Source of the DNA: Symsagittifera roscoffensis
Taxonomy: Eukaryota > Xenacoelomorpha > Acoela > Convolutidae
DNA length: 64,000 bases
Assembly (NCBI RefSeq): GCF_963678635.1
Contig: NC_087064.1
Span: 42,602,411-42,666,410, forward strand
Reading direction: 5' to 3'
The notes under the pieces were generated by a model that was given only the letters and a program-made list of their open reading frames with translations, was not told where the DNA came from and did not search any database. Numbering within the stretch: position 1 is the first letter of the stretch; each line of letters opens with the position of its first letter. Below, piece by piece: positions 1 through 10,448 of this stretch. The translations under genes and the position numbers were made by a program.

Positions 1-198
1 ATAAATTTTAAACATTTTTTTACAATACTTGAAACCTTTATAATATTTCTTTTTGATATACTTGAATCTTTTCTAATAATCCTAATCATTTTTTGTAACA
101 TTTTTTTAATTTTCTACACTATACTCGAACTATTCCTCCAACTTTCCAAAACCCTTGATTACATCCACAGGTACGATTCATATAACTTGTCTAAATGA
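1..198 (+). CDS. 76-aa hydrophobic ORF, 3' part (copy 1)
   Basis: The last 65 codons of the hydrophobic ORF are visible and open, ending in the TGA of ATGA at 195-198. The sequence follows copy 2 closely, with an Asp for Glu change near the end. The start lies outside the window. Confidence 0.45.
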   Translation: MNFKHFFTILETFIIFLFDILESFLIILIIFCNIFLIFYTILELFLQLSKTLDYIHRYDSYNLSK

Positions 199-383
199 TA
201 CGAACAATTTTCAGTAGAACCGATATTTTTTTATTGTTTGTAATTTTCATAACATTTTTATCATCCCTCATTTTGACAATATGTAAATGTATAAAGAAAG
301 CAATCTTCACATTTGCCCTAGCAACAATCCTTCTAATTCTTTTTTTGGAAGAATACTATAATAAACATAAACCTTCCCACTAA
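195..383 (+). CDS. 62-aa hydrophobic ORF (copy 1)
   Basis: The translation is identical to that of copy 2: two hydrophobic segments flank a short CKCIKK loop, with a hydrophilic tail. The ATG overlaps the previous stop (ATGA). The TAA at 381-383 is followed in the same frame by the long ATG-less frame, so in this copy alone a readthrough product would be possible. Confidence 0.5.
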   Translation: MIRTIFSRTDIFLLFVIFITFLSSLILTICKCIKKAIFTFALATILLILFLEEYYNKHKPSH

Positions 384-1526
384 AGTAACAATTTAAAAAA
401 ACCATCAAAAATTGCTACCCAACAGTCACAGAATCAGTCTTCACCGACATCATCCCAAGATAACCAAACACCACCTTCAACTACTCAAAATCCTCAAACA
501 TCTACACGAATTTCTTTTCAAGACAATCCATACACTTTTGAAGAACGACATGCTCGTTTATCAGAACCACTAGAACCAGTTCAACGACAAGCACCTCTAA
601 GCGAACCAACATATAACCTATACCCAACACTACCACAAGAACTAAGTAGAATAAGAAATCCTAGTCAAAACCAAAATACAGTCGAAATAAATAGACAAAT
701 TATACATCCTCGACGAAACAGAAATTTTCAAACTCCACGAGTTCATTTTGATATACCTCAATCCCCATCACAAAACACTCCAGAAAACCCCATTGGTATA
801 TTACCAGAAACCCCTACGCTTCTTTCACAACGTAGCACCTCAAGCCTACCATCAGATTACTTAGGTTCAACACCAACATCTGAACAAATACGTGAAAATC
901 CCTTTAACCCCCCAAACCAGGCATCACGACTACCATATTGGACAACACATTCATTTACACAAGGTGAATTAAATTTAGTCAATAATCCAATAGATATTTC
1001 TACGGATACAACAACATCCTCATCACTACCAGAAACATTATCACTACCATCAACACCATCAATAAGCCAGATTTCACCACCACCTTTTAACTTAAATTTT
1101 CCAAATAATCTCGACGCCAGATATCGAGAACAATCATCAATAAATATTCCTTTAAGACTAGATTGGAATACATTTACAGCACCTCCACCATTATTTGGAC
1201 AACATCAAGAAAGTAACCGCCTTCATAACTGGGCACTTAATAGATTACAATATCGCCAAGATATTCACAACGATATCCGTGATCACAATATTCAAATACT
1301 CCAACAAAACAGTTTACAATTAAAGTTTGAAATCACAGTTAAGTTAAATAATATTACCCAACATCCCTACCCATTAAATCCACCTAACATAACAGCTCAA
1401 TCACTACCACCACCGTTTATAACTACTGAAGTAATATACAAATACGACAGATATACCAAAAACACAATTGGCTACATTACATTTTATAATCCATACTCAG
1501 GATTATCATACACATGTATATTCTAA
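384..1526 (+). CDS. ATG-less ~380-codon open frame (copy 1)
   Basis: The frame is open from codon AGT at 384 to TAA at 1524-1526 and contains no ATG. Composition is Pro/Ser/Thr/Gln-rich, then a more ordered C-terminal third. It ends inside env (ATG at 1514). In copy 1 it is in phase with the 62-aa ORF; a one-base difference in the A-run near 394-401 changes this in copy 2. Staying open over more than 1.1 kb in both copies of AT-rich DNA implies selection until recently. Confidence 0.5.
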   Translation, partial: SNNLKKPSKIATQQSQNQSSPTSSQDNQTPPSTTQNPQTSTRISFQDNPYTFEERHARLSEPLEPVQRQAPLSEPTYNLYPTLPQELSRIRNPSQNQNTVEINRQIIHPRRNRNFQTPRVHFDIPQSPSQNTPENPIGILPETPTLLSQRSTSSLPSDYLGSTPTSEQIRENPFNPPNQASRLPYWTTHSFTQGELNLVNNPIDISTDTTTSSSLPETLSLPSTPSISQISPPPFNLNFPNNLDARYREQSSINIPLRLDWNTFTAPPPLFGQHQESNRLHNWALNRLQYRQDIHNDIRDHNIQILQQNSLQLKFEITVKLNNITQHPYPLNPPNITAQSLPPPFITTEVIYKYDRYTKNTIGYITFYNPYSGLSYTCIF

Positions 1527-4119
1527 AATTATTAATTTTTCTCCAACTCCTTTTTCTAGTAATCTCAAATCAAAACATAAACCCTTCCCCTCGTACAGGA
1601 CCACAAGATTTATTAGTAACACATTACGATTGTGAAGAAAATGAACAAAAAACACTACATAAATATGCAATAAATCAAGTATCACAATGTGAAACAGAAC
1701 CACAAGCTATAGAAACCACAGATGTAATAGCAACACTCTATTCAAAAGCCCGAGCAACAACAGTTACAGGTTATAAATTCACAGCAACATTTTCCGAAAA
1801 GAAAGTACATTGTTCACAAGTCTCGAACGGAAACAAAAACCGACTTGACCATGAATCATTCTATCAGAGTAATATAGAACGTCTTTTACATCTCAATCCC
1901 GACGATTGTAAAAATGAATTACTTAGACTAAACATCACACAAAATAAAAACTCAATAATTTTCAAGTTTTTTCAGACTCTGTACATCAATCACAACTTGA
2001 AAGACACCAAGGACATATAAAACTAGACGAAAAATACCCGTATAACGGCGCACACGGACGATTAACCTATGACCTACACGATAAACATTGGATACCACAC
2101 ATTGGTATAAATGACCCATCAAACTGCAAAGCAGACACAAAAAATAAAGGATACCAAGAAATAATGTTTTTTGATTGGAAAATACAACTCGAAAAAATAC
2201 AACTAACACGAGATTTATCAGATAATACAATGATCTATCAAGGAATTCGATTACCTTGTAAAAATGATCAAGGTTATTGCGACCCTACAACGAGAACACA
2301 AGCAACAATTGTTTGGTTCCCCGAAGATACATGTACAACATTTCAAGTAGCAAAAATACACGCTCGTATGATAAAATTTCACGAAAAATATTTTATACAA
2401 TCAATTCCATATGAACAAGTCCATCCATCACGAAAACTAAGTTCTAATTTTAGAAACATAGACAATATAGAAAATAAATTGACACGTTTTCAAATATATC
2501 AAGAAACAGAACTTGCATGTAAATACAGGAATCCACTTCACAGAACACAATACTCTGAAATATTAGTTGAATACGAAAAAGGATTCGACATGACCACTGG
2601 AAAAGTAAAAATCGACCCATATGCCACAGGTCATCCTCCAAACGAAGGAACATCCTATATACCAGTTAATTTTGAAAAAAGCAACGGACAACCTGGTGGA
2701 CATCTAAAACCCCATGACACCAGAAGCACACGCTTACAAGAATTATCACTAATGAATACTACATATTTCGGTAATATCCACTATGATATTCATTTAGATA
2801 TGAAACTAGATTATACAATTAGCCGAATTTTTCAAGAAATGTCACTCTCCGAATTAGAAACACTACACCAACTATGCGAATTAGAACGAACACAAATATT
2901 ACAATCACTTGCACTAGCAGTATTAAAAATACCCTATGCAGGATACTTATTATCTGGAAATAGATCAAATTTTTTAGACTATGAAGGAAACATCTTATGG
3001 TTTTATACTTGTACTAAAAAAGTATCACCACTATACGTTTTTGAAGATAAACGATGTTATAAAAGAATCCCTATCTTTTATAAGAATAAAGTACATTTCG
3101 TGGATACACTTTCACGAAGAACCTATTTCTGGGATACCGCAGTCCCATGTGGATCAGAAAACAGCCACAATGTAGTACAACTAAACCCTGATGAAAATAA
3201 ATATTATCTTCTCACGCCATATCCCACATTAATGCAATCACTCAAAAAATTTTCACCAGAAAGCATTCGCGCTATTGCTCGAAACCCAAATATAGACTTA
3301 CAATCAATAGGAATCTATTCAAAATCAGATATTCAACATCACATTAGAACACAACAATTCCAAGAATTATTAACACAAATGGACACTATACAAAGACAAT
3401 CAATAGACCAAAATTTACGCAAACTTGCAGAAACCGCAGGATTTGCCGATATCTACACGCAAGACTATAGCGGATATTTTAAAGACATTAAAGATTATAT
3501 ATATCTAAACGGTGAAAAATACCGTCCCCAAGATATATCACCAATTAACATTTTTAGCTTTGTTACACTCAAAAATGAGATCCTCGATTTTCTAGGATGG
3601 CCCTACTACATCTTAGAAAAATTGACTATTTTATACGCAATGTTTAACTTTATTGGATTTCTTTTCTCACTTTTAAAAGGAATCTACAACACATGTGCTA
3701 TACACACACAAGTAAACAGACAAGCAAGCGTAGCACGCATACTCTTTGCAGGATTTTTTGGAATCTTTTCTACATCTATAAACAAAATTCTTTAAGACGC
3801 ACAAATAAAAGAATATAACACAAAAATAGCAACACGACAAAATACATACGACGAAGAACATAACAATGTAGACATAACGCCAACGGCACCACAATTACCA
3901 CCCCTACCAAATAACCATCCACTATCCCTAGTCCCACGAAATTTTCGAAATTTAGCCATCACACATAATCCAAATTTTCGACTCACCACATCACAAAGTC
4001 CCATTCAACATATAATGACACACCAGTCACAAGATGATAATACTTATGAACAAATTATTGAACAACCCCATACCACCGCTTTTCAGTCTCAAAATAATCA
4101 TTTTTTTAGCCCACGATGA
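1514..4119 (+). pseudogene. env: Env-like gene, disrupted (copy 1)
   Basis: The start and signal peptide match copy 2. A net 13-nt deletion near 1952 shifts the frame, which then stops at 2018-2020. The env frame can be followed again from about 2030 (an internal ATG opens it at 2164) and runs to a nonsense change (TTA to TAA) at 3793-3795. About 108 codons of tail remain beyond, up to the ATGA overlap with the 601-aa ORF. Copy 1 therefore cannot make the full glycoprotein. The retained pieces are close to copy 2 in sequence. Confidence 0.85.
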
Positions 4120-5921
4120 GCCGCCAACTTGGATCACTACACCGATCAAATTCCCACCCAACCAATCTTACCTCTCCAATCCCAATAATACCACTTTTTG
4201 CTTTTCCGCCACCCGATTTTCCACCTAGTAATGTAACATCAGGCATGAATTCCGACACTAATTCACACATCTCAGTTTTATATTCCATCTCACAACTCAA
4301 TAACCCGAATATTGAAACCCCCGATGAATTTGCCGACTCAGAACCATCCCCATCCAATAATTTTCATAACTCTTCTAATTTTTCTCAACCCCCTTTTCAA
4401 CCCATATTATCCAATAACCCTGACCCAATCACTCCCACACCCTCTTATGCTTCCCAAGTTACCCCAACCTACTCCTCATACCATTCTGACCAATCATCTC
4501 ATTCTCCAGACACCCCCCGAATCTCCCCAGAGCTAGATAATTTTATTACCCTTCAACAACAACCCTACCACCTTAATACCCCAACCATAAACCAAATCTC
4601 CTCCACAATAAATTCATCCAACCCCCCTACCCCTACACCCTCTTCAAATTATACTGAATCATTAGCACCATCATCCACATCAACTGAATCTTCACTCAAC
4701 ACTAATAGAGCTTACCGCACTTTTAAAAGAAAGTTCCCCAACCATCCTTTCCCAGCAAAACCAGGAACAGCCCGTGAATACATCAACCATCCCAAGCATA
4801 CTAACACAAAAGAATTTTTAGCCATCACCTTACCCTCATTCCCACAATACACCTTAAACACCCCCCACGACACTAACGAAACACGCAACTTTGTAGATGA
4901 ATACGTTTTAATGCCCACTCTCTCTTGGACCTCATATTATCATTTTACTAACCCTCTTTGCTTACCTTTATCTAACACTCACATCGATATAGAGCGAAAT
5001 ACGGACATGCTATATCGACTCACTACACCACTAACCGCTAGACAATTTACTTACGTTGGATATAAAAAATCACTAAAAACACACACTGCACCTAGAGCTA
5101 ACGAATATACACTCGAATACTATGATCACAACATCATCAGAGCTAACCAAGATCAATTCTTAGACGACGATCGCTTCGCTAATCCACAAATCACCGAGAA
5201 ATTTTTCATTAAAACACCATATGTATTTACACTAAATATCTTCGATCGCAAGTTTGACCACATTATTTCAGAAGCACTAACAGACACACAAGCATACGAA
5301 AGTTTCAAAGAACGCTTCCAAATATTTTCACTAACCTTTCATTTCCTTGCACCACACGAAAGAGATTTACACTGCTCACACGATATTATGTTGCGCACTA
5401 AACAAACCCACACATATAGTTATTATCGCTTCATCCAAAATCACTTTGACCTACACACACCCTCTAGACAACCACACCATCGTTTTCAATTCATTAATTC
5501 CAAATACACTTCACCATTTTTCCTAAATTTCACATATTGCATTAAAGATACTAACCTTCATGGTATTCTTCGCAATTATGATCCCATAACCCAAATGTAC
5601 ATCTTCTGTCCCATCACCAAGGCCTTCAACGCCGAAGAATCCCGACCCTTCCTTATCCCGCACGAGTTTGTACAACCTATAGAAATCCCAATTTTAGAAT
5701 TCATCCACAACACTAAATTCAATCACAAATTATATAATCTAATCCAAAACACACCTTATGAGTTTGCAGTTGGCACTGAAGAACTAACCACTATCAAGGC
5801 ACTCCAATTGCTTTGGCCACTGCTTCAGACTAAAAATATAATCCGCATCTTAGCTAAACTACTAACAACTTCAGAACTAATTCACGACATCTTCCCCCAC
5901 GGTTTTTTCCCCGACGACTAA
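4116..5921 (+). CDS. 601-aa accessory protein of unknown function (copy 1)
   Basis: Intact frame, the same length as copy 2, with about five amino-acid differences (for example Pro/Ser near residue 38 and Val/Ile in the C-terminal half). The first 200 residues are Pro/Ser/Thr-rich; the rest looks globular and Tyr/Phe/His-rich. There is no membrane segment. It has kept its frame although env just upstream is broken, so it either tolerates less damage or has had little time to decay. Family unknown. Confidence 0.7.
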   Translation: MSRQLGSLHRSNSHPTNLTSPIPIIPLFAFPPPDFPPSNVTSGMNSDTNSHISVLYSISQLNNPNIETPDEFADSEPSPSNNFHNSSNFSQPPFQPILSNNPDPITPTPSYASQVTPTYSSYHSDQSSHSPDTPRISPELDNFITLQQQPYHLNTPTINQISSTINSSNPPTPTPSSNYTESLAPSSTSTESSLNTNRAYRTFKRKFPNHPFPAKPGTAREYINHPKHTNTKEFLAITLPSFPQYTLNTPHDTNETRNFVDEYVLMPTLSWTSYYHFTNPLCLPLSNTHIDIERNTDMLYRLTTPLTARQFTYVGYKKSLKTHTAPRANEYTLEYYDHNIIRANQDQFLDDDRFANPQITEKFFIKTPYVFTLNIFDRKFDHIISEALTDTQAYESFKERFQIFSLTFHFLAPHERDLHCSHDIMLRTKQTHTYSYYRFIQNHFDLHTPSRQPHHRFQFINSKYTSPFFLNFTYCIKDTNLHGILRNYDPITQMYIFCPITKAFNAEESRPFLIPHEFVQPIEIPILEFIHNTKFNHKLYNLIQNTPYEFAVGTEELTTIKALQLLWPLLQTKNIIRILAKLLTTSELIHDIFPHGFFPDD

Positions 5922-5924
5922 CAG

Positions 5925-6003
5925 GTAAGTATGAATTAAATGAATATTACTAACTAATTAAAATATTAAAAAACTCACCATACTTTATCCATGTTTTCTT
6001 TAG
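5925..6003 (+). promoter_or_regulatory. Predicted 3'-UTR intron (copy 1)
   Basis: Donor CAG|GTAAGTATG begins three bases after the ORF stop, a TACTAAC branch sequence lies near 5948, and TTTCTTTAG ends at 6003, giving 79 bp. The same signals occur in copy 2 with only small changes. Confidence 0.55.
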
Positions 6004-7523
6004 ATTTTTAGCCTTCATCCGACAATCACCTACAAAGACCACAAAAGACAAATAAAAATCGCAAATTTCATCAAACAGATTTCAAAAATTCTATTAATCT
6101 CTTACACTTATAAATTTATAAATTTAATACCAATGCAGTAAATTCATTTCTAAAATTTTCCCCACAAGCAGTAAATCTAATTATAATGAAAATTTGTAAC
6201 TTAAAATTCCCCCATAACTAGCAGTAAATTTCCAAATTCTATGCAGTAAATTAATAAAATGCAATTGCAGTACTAACCTTTTGATATTTTCATTCATTCG
6301 CACAGAAATTCTATCCACACTCGCACAGCTCGCCCACGAAGAATTGTTTAAAATAATGAATTTCAGTTTCAAGTTTTCACACTCAACAACTCTAACATAT
6401 AATAACATGTTTCAAACCCGGTTGGAAAGGAATCATATACTAAACAAAACTAACCAACGCAGCTTACTAAACACCACAAATCATAGAATAACAGCATGAC
6501 TAAGAAAAGGAAACCAACGGTACCCAAACCGGATTAACCCAGTTTAAAACTGGATAATTTATTCTTTTGAAGACTATTATAAAGTCTAAGAAAGAAATAA
6601 TAAAACACAAAAAAGTCGAAAGACAAACCCATACCACGAACAATTTGATTTTTGGAAAAAGGACATAACCAACAAGACATAAGAAAAACCACAACAAACC
6701 CAACATAAAACGTTGTCACATAACAGGACCCCTCACAAAAACCGCATGAAATCATACTCCCACTCCTGGCCTAACCCACCAGGAAGGACGTCCTGAGCAT
6801 GCTCTATAGCCGGCCTAACCCACCGCGCTACATCCACGCTTTGTGACCACACCTCTATTTTTAATAAGAGCTACTCAAGTGTGAGTAACTCTTCAAAATA
6901 ACCGAACTAAAACAAAAAGCTTTTGTGAAAACAACTAACTAAAATCATAATTAAAAAATTGTAAACTAATAAATGTTTTATAAAATGTAAATTACATTAT
7001 GTAATACATAGATCAGAATACAACACCAAGGACGAACATCTAAAGACAAAACGACCCCACTACGCTCGAGAGAGAATGGCCAACCACAATCGATATGCCA
7101 CTCACAATCACAACTCAAAGGATTTAGAGTACGACTTGACTTCGCAGAAAAGGACTTCATTGAACTAGACCAATGACCACCTCGATGTTCAAGTATACGT
7201 ACAGATCCGAGTAACCAGGCATCCCCTCCACGCACAATCTCCACGCCATTCCCAAACTAAATCAGACACAAAAAAGTTCTCCACGCAGAACAGAAAAACC
7301 TGACATAGCAAACCATTCTGAAATCAGATTTGAGTTTGTTGCAAAGACTTAGTCGTTGTCACTAGAAGACACAACGTCTTATGTCTCTAACTCCAGCTTC
7401 CTGGAACTTCTTTAACAAAAAGGAAACAGAAGAAATAAGATGTTCGCCAAACACCAACGTCCATCATCCATCCTTCGAATTGCAGAAGAACTATTCTAAA
7501 AAACTCTGTAAAACCCGGATGGG
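6004..7523 (+). other. 3' UTR of copy 1 with structured motifs
   Basis: GCAGTAAAT occurs at 6135, 6168, 6221 and 6243, with a shorter GCAGTA at 6266. CCAGTTTAAAACTGG (6539-6553) is a near-perfect palindrome. GGCCTAACCCACC is repeated at 6768 and 6812. Between those repeats two perfect 10-bp palindromes abut: AGGACGTCCT (6785-6794) and GAGCATGCTC (6795-6804). An 11-bp stem with one mismatch (6866-6876 / 6882-6892) forms a hairpin. No coding frame is convincing. Confidence 0.6.
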
Positions 7524-7933
7524 TGGAACCTGATCTAAACTACATTTTATGATTGGATAATTTAGATATTTTACCAATGTAAAGTATTTAATATTAACCA
7601 ATCATGATCCATCTAACTAACAACCCACTTATTTGTAAGTGCTGAAGTTACTTGTAATTTCAGCACCAGAGAGATTTGAATTTAACTTAGAAATTAGTTG
7701 GACTCTCCCGAGCACTTCAGCAACCGCAATAGACCAGTATACCCTAGATCTATTGAGCCTAGCAGAGACTAGTTAAACAACCTGAGACTAGATAGTATAA
7801 GAGTAAGATTAGGATCGGTATTAGACTAAGAAGTTGCACGAATCTATCCGGCCGAAAATAAGATAGCGTGACGAGCAGACGGTGTACCCTATCCGAAATT
7901 ACTCTATGAGTTAACCAACTCGGTCCTAACTCA
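7524..7933 (+). repeat. 3' LTR of copy 1
   Basis: 410 bp, TGGAACC...CTAACTCA, the same length as both LTRs of copy 2. Differences include AATAGA in place of AATAAA near 7729, so the polyadenylation signal seen in copy 2 is changed, and GGTC for GAGC near the end. The purine run GGATGGG precedes it. The matching 5' flank is outside the window, so the target duplication cannot be checked. Confidence 0.93.
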
Positions 7934-8167
7934 GATTTGTTTGAATTTTTTTTACAGTCATTTGAATCACGACATTTTCAATGGTCGGAACAAGTACTCA
8001 AATTTTCATAGTATCATAGAAAAACAGAATAATCAAACATTAATCGATAAGTTTTTTGATCTCAAGATCGAGGCTGAAAACTAAACAACACTTATAATAA
8101 ACAAAATCAATTTTTAAAAATACCAAAGTTGTTTGAGGCAAGGTATAGAAAGACACAATTTGTTTAC

Positions 8168-8324
8168 CCTGTAGCAATCCAAATTTCCATCGTTAAGCTG
8201 ATCATTTGAAATCCAAATGTGGTTATTCATGTAGCTCCATAGGGTTGACCAAGGGGCTATGCATTGCGTCTCATTCGGTCCTGGCGAGTAGTCATCTTGG
8301 CCCATTGGACAGGCGGGCCCATAC
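8168..8324 (-). CDS. DEG/ENaC channel exon 4 (Cys-containing extracellular segment)
   Basis: Acceptor AAATTTAG and donor CAGG|GTAAAC bound 157 bp. The first base completes the codon left by exon 3, and the exon then ends in phase 0. The peptide (YGPACPMGQDDYSPG...) has Cys spacing and a DGNLDC string that recall a diverged LDLa repeat. The gene must continue downstream, but the next 235 bp end at the LTR of copy 1 and I see no later exon. The retroelement may therefore sit inside the following intron. Confidence 0.65.
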
Positions 8325-8597
8325 CTAAATTTTAAAATGATCTGAACAAATCTGAATTACATGCGGTCACTTGCGTCACTTTCTATATCAAAATTCATAG
8401 AAACACTTTAAGATAAGATGAAAATGTGACAGATATTACAGTTTGTTGTGTCTTTGTGGGCCTTCATTTATGATTCATTATTTTCTCCAATCGCCTCAAA
8501 AAAACACCAGGTACCATTTAGAGAATTCAGAAGGGGTAGAGTGACAGACCACGTTGACATTTTTAAATATTCCAAATGTATTTATAAATATAAAACA

Positions 8598-9030
8598 AAG
8601 ATAGTCGGTTACTGTGCAAGTAGCACAGAATGTTCCGACCACAGTCTTAAAAACACAAAAATGCTTTCTCAAATCGGTGTAGTTTTTTCTGCATAGTGTG
8701 ATAGAAAAATCTAAACAAAAAAACAGAACTTAGGCATATTTGAGAGTCATAGTAAAATAGGTTCATTGGAAAAAAATGTTTGTCACGGCCTAAATTAAGC
8801 ATAAATGAGCTATTGCAATTACAAACTACCATCACTAATTAGCTCGAATTTAGACCAAAAATGAACAATTCAAACCAGTTTTCTCGACACAAACCACTTT
8901 TTTGAAATTTTTTACAGTCGTTCGAATCACGACTGAAAAGGCTTTAATTTGATATATCACTCAACTCCGTCCAATGATTGCTTGTGGTAACTGATTTTGC
9001 GTCGAAAACATAAAGCAAAAAAAACAACAA
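8598..9030 (+). repeat. GCCGGTT repeat family, copy a
   Basis: This copy starts near TCGGTTACTGTGCAAGTAGC and ends with the TGATTTTGCGTCGAAAACA segment. It is followed head-to-tail by copy b. It carries an internal TTCTCGACAC block and a CGAATCACGACT block also found in copies b and c. A fragment of the family also lies at about 7940-7995, right beside the LTR of copy 1. Confidence 0.55.
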
Positions 9031-9635
9031 GAAGAGCCGGTTACTCTGCAAGTAGGACAGAATGCTCCGATCATTGTCTTAAAAATTACAACACTGTTTT
9101 TTCAGCGTGGTGAATTAGGTATGTTTGAAGCAAAAAACTGGGGCAAAAAAACTGGGATTTGGGTAATTCGACTGTGATAACAAACTAAGCAAATTGAAAT
9201 ACAATTTTTGCAGAAAAACTATTAGAAAAACGAAAAAAAAAAATTCGAAATATCTTTTAATTTTTTTTGCAGTTTTTTGAATTTTCGAAAATCTTGATTC
9301 CATAACTAATCAAGTAATTCAAGTTAACTAATTTTTCACGTTTTTAATTAAGCTATTGTAAGCTTTTAAGCAATTAAAAACTGACTGCTTCCTCGCTGTA
9401 TTCGCTCGAAAAAAGACAAAAATTCAACAACAAAAAAAACGGTTTTTCTCGACACTAGGAATTTATAAATTTTTTTTGTGGTTTGAATCACGACTTTAAG
9501 GGCTTTAATGTAATGTAAGTGCGATGATTGTTTGTGTTTTCTGATTTTGCGTGGAAACAAAAAGAAGAAAAAAAACTAAAACACACCCGAATACAAAGTT
9601 CTTCCCCATTTTCAATGATCGGAACAAAAAATTTC
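9031..9635 (+). repeat. GCCGGTT repeat family, copy b
   Basis: This copy starts with GAGCCGGTTACTCTGCAAGT and ends at CAATGATCGGAACAA. It matches copy c (12828-13505) along its length: a TGCTCCGATC/GTTCCGAC block near the start, a poly-A/T middle, GCTATTGTAAGCTT, TTTCTCGACAC, AATCACGACT and TGATTTTGCGTG. An inverted GTTCCGAC / GATCGGAAC pair lies near the two ends. Confidence 0.6.
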
Positions 9636-9937
9636 CCAGTTAATTTTTTTTGTACCCTGTGTATCATAAGTCACCGGATGCCAATAACGAATCTTAAATA
9701 TTGGTTTCAATTAAACTGTTAGTATCTTTTTCTCTAAGCCAGGGTTTGCTTTTCAATAACAAAAACAAAATAAAAATAAATTTTTCTAAAATTTGATTGA
9801 CAAAAATGGATGCAAAAGTTTGTATCCGCTATCAAAATAAGCACTCCAGGGAGTTTTTGTATATTTGCCTTGAAAAAAACGACGTGACTTATATCACAAC
9901 ATGAGCTATATCTAATCATAATTTGCTAGTCTCTTAC

Positions 9938-10105
9938 TCGTCAGATAAGTCTTCGAGGCAGTCGATGACGCCGTCACACACTTGGTCCTGTCGGATGATG
10001 CGATCCGAAATGCAGCAGACGAAGACCTCTGGCAGCAATGAGGGACTCCGGCAGATGTAGTCTTCTTCGTCCGAACCATCCATGCAGTCGAAGTTCCCAT
10101 CGCAT
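9938..10105 (-). CDS. DEG/ENaC channel exon 3 (LDLa repeats)
   Basis: The exon lies between acceptor CATTCCAG and donor GA|GTAAGAG, 168 bp, in phase with exons 2 and 4. It completes one LDLa repeat (CDGNFDCMDGSDEEDYIC) and encodes most of another (CDGVIDCLEDLSDE). The conserved Cys and acidic Ca-ligand positions are present. It is GC-richer than its intronic flanks. Confidence 0.8.
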
Positions 10106-10448
10106 CTGGAATGAAGAAAGAGATTTAGCTTCCGCGTAGATTGAGAAGAGTTACACTAAACCAAGCTTCTTTTCCGTTTATTGGCTAGCTGCTTTTATCA
10201 AGTGATCATTGATAATAAGTTCGTTTTAGTTGAAATGACATGCACAAAAATGATTGAAAATGCATAGCGACTATTTGTTTTTTATATGATTTTCAACCAT
10301 TAACTTGAGGTTAAATCTAGGTAGATTTCGAATGAAGTTTGAAAAAACTTACTTCAAATTTGAGGAAACTCAAGCTATTTTTGCCACAAAAATCAGTTTT
10401 TTTGGGGGGAAAGTGCAGAAATTACCATGTTTGATGAAAAATGTTTAC

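Larger units (their letters stand above)
1..7933 (+). mobile_element. Giant LTR retroelement copy 1, 3' part only
   Basis: The 3' 7.9 kb of a second copy, on the plus strand, runs in from the window edge and ends with a 410-bp LTR. It matches copy 2 from within the 76-aa ORF to the end of the LTR with high identity. Gag-Pol would lie outside the window. Env is disrupted twice, while the 62-aa, ATG-less and 601-aa frames stay open. Its LTR differs from copy 2's LTRs at about five or more positions, so it is an older or separate insertion. Copies 1 and 2 face each other with their 3' ends 27 kb apart. Confidence 0.93.

Noticed and set aside
384-401. Retrovirus-style slippery heptamer (T-run/A-run after the 62-aa ORF) as a frameshift site
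   Set aside because: It lies after the stop codon of the upstream ORF and the A-run differs between the two copies, so it cannot explain expression in both.
9912-10100. 62-codon minus-strand frame
   Set aside because: It overlaps exon 3 of the channel gene in another frame; the exon frame gives proper LDLa repeats and splice phases.
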